Translations under genes and position numbers: made by a program
Shown here: one piece after another, positions 60,686 through 64,000 of the stretch
Position numbering within the stretch: position 1 is the stretch's first letter
How the letters are laid out: every line of letters starts with the position of its first letter
Notes under the pieces: model-generated
The model's input: only the letters and a program-made list of their open reading frames with translations
The model's database searches: none
What the model was told of the DNA's origin: nothing
Assembly (NCBI GenBank): GCA_013822725.1
Contig: PNKX01000005.1
Coordinates: forward strand, 1 to 64,000
Origin: Pirellula sp.
Lineage (GTDB): Bacteria; Planctomycetota; Planctomycetia; Pirellulales; Lacipirellulaceae
Reading direction: 5' to 3'
Length of the DNA stretch: 64,000 bases

Positions 60686-63669
60686 ACGCTAGTCTTCGCT
60701 GCCTCCTGGTCGTCGCTTTGCTGCTTGCCAACGGCTGCAGTCGTCCCTTCTATCGCAAACAAGCCGACGCCGACGCCTATTGCCTCACCGATCAGAAGGC
60801 GGCCGTCATCGGCGCCGATCCGTTGGAACTGCGGATCGACGTCGATCCGCGTTCGCGCATGTACGATCCGAACAATCCCGACGTCGAGCCAATGCCGCCC
60901 GACGATCCGGCGTCGCATCGCTACATGGAGTGCGTCGACTGCAAGAAGGGTTCGAAGTGCTGGAAGTGCCTGCCGAAAACGGCGTACGTCGACAACCCGA
61001 ACTGGCAGGAGTATCTGCCGCGCGACGACTCGGGACGCGTGCTGCTCGACTTGCGCGGGGCGGTGGAAGTGGCCCTGCGCGATTCGCCGGAGTATCAGTC
61101 ACAGCTGGAAGATCTCTATCTTTCGGCGCTCGACGTTAGCTTCGAGCGGTTCCGGTTTGATACGCAGTTCTTCGGCGGGTCGTCGATGTTCCTCACTTCT
61201 GAGGGACGCGCCGTAGGCAATCGCGGGTTGACTCCGAGGAGCTCGTCGACAGAGTTCGTCGTTTCGCCAATGAGTCCGGGCAATGATCGCCTGCGAGCCA
61301 CGCGCCTCACCGCTACCGGCGGCGAACTGGTGACGGGCGTCGCCAATTCGCTCGTCTGGCAGTTTGCGGGGCCGAACGATTACACCAGCACGACGCTGAT
61401 GGACTTTTCGTTGGTGCAGCCGCTCCTGCGTTTCGGCGGTCGCACGCGTGTGCTGGAACGCCTCACCATTTCTGAACGGACGCTCCTGGCGAACGTGCGG
61501 CAGATGGAACGTTATCGCGGCGGCTTCTATCTAAACGTTGCCACGGGTCGCGACGCCGGCGGCGGACCGTCGCGACGCGGCGGGTTCTTCGGCGGCAGTG
61601 GCTTGGATGGCTTTGCTGGCGTCGGCGGCGGCGGCTTCGGCGCCGTCGGCAACTTTGGCTTCGGCGGCGGGTTCGGCGGATTCGGCTTCAACCAGGGCGT
61701 CGGCGGCGGTTTCACCGGCGGCGCTGGCGCGGCCGGCGCGGGCGGCTTCATGGGCCTCTTGCAGAATCAGCAAACCATTCGCAACCAGCGCTCCAACGTC
61801 AGCTCGCTGCGAGACAGCTACGAACAGCTCCAAGCCTCCTACGACGCCGGCCGCATCGACTTGTTCCAGGTCGATCTGGCCCGCCAGGCGCTTTATAACG
61901 CCCAGAGCCAGCTTCTCACCGCCGAAGCGGGATACGAGACGACCCTCGACAACTTCAAGATCACGCTCGGCCTGCCGCCGGAACTCGACGTGCGGATCAA
62001 GGATCCGCTGCTCGATCGGTTCAACCTGCTCGATCCGCAGCTGGAAGTCGTGCAGGAGAGAGTCACCGATGCGCTAGTCGGTCTCCGCGAGCTGCGGCAG
62101 CGCAGCCAAGAAGAGCAGAATCCGCTTGATCCGCAGTCGCCGGAGTTCGCGCAGCAGTTCGAACGCTGGCTCGACGAGTGTACGGCGCTCGAATCGTTGG
62201 CGAACGAGCGGCTCGATGCGGTCGAAGCGGACATGAAGGCGGTCGAAGCGGCCCTGCCGATGCGGCGCGAATACCTGAACGACCTTGCCGGCCGCGAGGA
62301 AGTCCAGCAGGCGCAGATCGACCCGCGGTTGTTCAGCGTCGAAGAGCTTGATCGGCGCGTCGCGCGCCGTCGCGAAGAGTATGAGATGCTCAAGCAGAAT
62401 CTCGCGCAGGTGTGGGCTCAGCTCGACAAACTTGAGCAAGCAGGCGAGGCCGACGCGGAGAAGTTGCTGCCGGCCGTGATCGATTCCATGGCGAACCTCT
62501 CAGGTCGTCTGCTGGAGCTATCGCTGGTGCAGGCGGCGGCGCGTCTCGATGCGATTGCCTTCGCGCCGGTTGAATTGACGGACGAAGAAGCGCTGCTGAT
62601 CGCCAGCGCCTATCGCCGGGACTGGCAGAACGCGCGGGCCGCCCTGGTCGACTCGTGGCGACTGATCTACTTCAACGCCAACGCGTTGTTAAGCGATTTG
62701 AACTTCCTGTTCAGCGGCGACATCGGCAATGTGGGCGATAATCCGTTCCGGATTCGCGACACGACCGGTCGCCTGCGCGTTGGCCTGCAATGGGATCCGC
62801 CGATGACGCGGCTGGCCGAACGGAATATTTATCGACAATCGCTCATCGAGTACCAACAGGCGCGCCGCAACTACTATCAATACCGCGACCGCGTTTCGCA
62901 GAGCCTGCGGGCCAACCTACGGCAGACGCGGCTCAACGAAATCAACTTCGAGCTCCGCCGCGCCGCCGTGCTCGTCGCCATTTCTCAAGTTGACTTGACG
63001 CAGTTGCGACTCTCGCAACCGCCGCAGGTGGGGGTGGAGACGCAGTTCGGCGATACGACTGCCCGCGACTTGGTACAGTCGCTGTCCGACTTACTGAACG
63101 TGCAGAATGACTTCCTCAGCGTGTGGGTAAACTATGAAGTCCAGCGACAGGCGCTTGACTTTGACCTGGGGATCCTGGAACTCGACGCCGCCGGCATCCG
63201 TCGCGAGCACGAGGCGCCGCTGACTGCCTACATTGCCGGCGCCGAGGCAATTCGGGCCCAGCTTTGCAGCGCGTCGGACATTGTGCCGACGCTGGCCGAG
63301 CCGCCGAGAAAACCGCAGGCCGAACCGATTCAGCCGCTGCCGCTCGATTTCCCTGATTCGCTGCTGCCGGGCGAGGATGGACCGCCGGACAGTCCGCTGC
63401 CGCCGGGCGAACTGCCGGCGCCGTTGCGGAATCCCGCGGCTGGCTTCAAGGAAGTCGACCCAGAGGCTAGCGAGCGGATGTCGCACGACCGAATTTCCGC
63501 CAGCGACGGCCGAATTGCCATGGCGCTCGCGGAAATGCCGGGATTTGCGACGGCCGAGGAGGCGCGGGCGGCCCAAGCGGAGCAGGGCGGGGTTTCATCA
63601 GTGAAGACGGCCGGAAAGACGGTTCGCGATGACGCCGTCCAGCCAGCCTCGTATAATGAACGGAAGTGA
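60682..63669 (+). CDS. TolC-family outer membrane efflux lipoprotein, enlarged
   Basis: 995 residues, about double the usual TolC length. The start ATG 60682 overlaps the regulator stop; the frame extends upstream inside the regulator gene but is rejected. The lipobox is LLANGC (C19). A Cys pair of pairs, C84-x-x-C87 and C93-x-x-C96, follows. The TolC helices run through LLDLRGAVEVALRDSPEYQS, NVRQMERYRGGFYLNVATGR and SLRDSYEQLQASYDAGRIDL, and again near the end (YQQARRNYYQYRDRVSQSLR). A Gly/Phe-rich insertion sits at about 290-359. The tail is Pro-rich. It forms the outer membrane exit duct with the HlyD-like adaptor that follows. Confidence 0.85.
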   Translation: MNASLRCLLVVALLLANGCSRPFYRKQADADAYCLTDQKAAVIGADPLELRIDVDPRSRMYDPNNPDVEPMPPDDPASHRYMECVDCKKGSKCWKCLPKTAYVDNPNWQEYLPRDDSGRVLLDLRGAVEVALRDSPEYQSQLEDLYLSALDVSFERFRFDTQFFGGSSMFLTSEGRAVGNRGLTPRSSSTEFVVSPMSPGNDRLRATRLTATGGELVTGVANSLVWQFAGPNDYTSTTLMDFSLVQPLLRFGGRTRVLERLTISERTLLANVRQMERYRGGFYLNVATGRDAGGGPSRRGGFFGGSGLDGFAGVGGGGFGAVGNFGFGGGFGGFGFNQGVGGGFTGGAGAAGAGGFMGLLQNQQTIRNQRSNVSSLRDSYEQLQASYDAGRIDLFQVDLARQALYNAQSQLLTAEAGYETTLDNFKITLGLPPELDVRIKDPLLDRFNLLDPQLEVVQERVTDALVGLRELRQRSQEEQNPLDPQSPEFAQQFERWLDECTALESLANERLDAVEADMKAVEAALPMRREYLNDLAGREEVQQAQIDPRLFSVEELDRRVARRREEYEMLKQNLAQVWAQLDKLEQAGEADAEKLLPAVIDSMANLSGRLLELSLVQAAARLDAIAFAPVELTDEEALLIASAYRRDWQNARAALVDSWRLIYFNANALLSDLNFLFSGDIGNVGDNPFRIRDTTGRLRVGLQWDPPMTRLAERNIYRQSLIEYQQARRNYYQYRDRVSQSLRANLRQTRLNEINFELRRAAVLVAISQVDLTQLRLSQPPQVGVETQFGDTTARDLVQSLSDLLNVQNDFLSVWVNYEVQRQALDFDLGILELDAAGIRREHEAPLTAYIAGAEAIRAQLCSASDIVPTLAEPPRKPQAEPIQPLPLDFPDSLLPGEDGPPDSPLPPGELPAPLRNPAAGFKEVDPEASERMSHDRISASDGRIAMALAEMPGFATAEEARAAQAEQGGVSSVKTAGKTVRDDAVQPASYNERK

Positions 63670-63740
63670 CAGGGCGGCCTGTCAATGTCGCTTCGTTCGG
63701 ATGCCAGTGGCACCCGTAGCCAACGCTTACGCAACGAATT

Positions 63741-64000
63741 ATGAAGCAGTCACCGGCGGCCAAACTACTCTCCACTAACCGTGCTGCGGCAACGAGCCCG
63801 TCGCGCGACGGCTACACGTTGTGGATCGTTCTTGCGCTCGTCGTGTTAGTCGGCGTCGCCGGTTGGTCGTTCTGGGCGGGCGGCGATCGTCGGCCGAAGG
63901 ACTACAACATCGTCCTTCACAATGTGGAGCGAGACGACTTCACGCTCACGGTCACCGAGCGCGGCGAAGTCGAGTCGGCCGGCGTCACGGAAGTCATCTC
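63741..64000 (+). CDS. HlyD/RND-type membrane fusion (periplasmic adaptor) protein, 3' end outside window
   Basis: The first 86 residues are in the window. A cytoplasmic tail (MKQSPAAKLLSTNRAAATS) leads into one membrane helix (LWIVLALVVLVGVAGWSFWA), then the start of the beta/lipoyl part (VERDDFTLTVTERGEVESAG). The pattern LTVTERGEVES is that of ABC- or RND-linked adaptors, which bridge inner-membrane pumps and TolC ducts. It follows the TolC gene by 71 bp and completes the first three genes of an efflux operon (regulator, duct, adaptor). The pump genes lie beyond the window. Confidence 0.88.
   Translation, partial: MKQSPAAKLLSTNRAAATSPSRDGYTLWIVLALVVLVGVAGWSFWAGGDRRPKDYNIVLHNVERDDFTLTVTERGEVESAGVTEVI

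Noticed and set aside
1..64000. CRISPR array or restriction/defence island
   Set aside because: No regularly spaced direct repeats of 24-40 bp with unique spacers were seen, and no cas, restriction or toxin-antitoxin signatures were recognised; the repeats present are dispersed palindromes.

Overview
The window reads as chromosomal DNA of a planctomycete, most likely order Pirellulales. The evidence is a combination of group hallmarks: DUF1559 pseudopilin-like proteins, PEP-CTERM anchors (VPEPAS plus a helix and Arg tail), dockerin-like calcium repeats of the 'VDGADFLxWQRG' type, N-terminal 'LEPRxALSA' (LEPR-XLL) motifs, DUF5690, DUF6655-like and bestrophin-like proteins, a lone MfnB, and many intergenic palindromes. 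The genus is inferred, not proven.

Layout. 0-0.4 kb: 3' end of a tyrosine recombinase beside a tRNA-Ser, probably the edge of an integrated element. 0.4-16.9 kb: mostly housekeeping or accessory genes (acyltransferase, rho, thioredoxin-YHS protein, TPR protein, STN-domain protein, PHA-system protein, mfnB, a large antiporter, RNase D, a lipoprotein, anmK and a XylR/AraC regulator). 17.2-22.4 kb: secreted and surface proteins (autotransporter-repeat/PEP-CTERM protein, DUF1559 with its lipoprotein partner, a second PEP-CTERM protein). 22.7-34.0 kb: a co-directional run read here as murein recycling: GHL10 (DigH-like) glycosidase, AmpG-like permease, NagZ-like GH3, DUF1611/DgcN-like protein, dipeptide epimerase, a fused beta-lactamase-like/peptidoglycan-binding/S11 enzyme, and an M19 dipeptidase. 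34.3-41.8 kb: universal stress protein, bestrophin, a sigma-54 two-component pair, gamma-glutamyltransferase, and a divergent NlpC/P60-like protein. 42.1-48.1 kb: two tandem giant paralogues whose Amidase_3 domain is split by a golvesin-like insertion. 48.1-53.1 kb: a dockerin relic, a third PEP-CTERM protein, a second DUF1559 gene and an EF-hand lipoprotein. 53.7-64 kb: DUF5690 transporter, metH, DUF4239 protein, and a MarR-TolC-HlyD efflux operon cut by the window end.

The most interesting theme is the density of peptidoglycan-turnover genes from 22.7 to 48.1 kb, with anmK at 14.3 kb. Together they could cleave stripped glycans, import anhydro-muropeptides, remove GlcNAc, phosphorylate anhydroMurNAc, epimerise L-Ala-D-Glu, hydrolyse dipeptides and handle gamma-glutamyl bonds. 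Several of these proteins have unusual architectures (an Ala/Glu/His insertion, a periplasmic insertion of about 190 residues, two serine-hydrolase domains in one chain, a split amidase).

Intergenic DNA is rich in repeats: a palindrome of about 80 bp in four copies, a second palindrome family that supplies the stop codon of mfnB, nested inverted repeats, and several classical terminators. No CRISPR array, rRNA or complete insertion sequence was seen.
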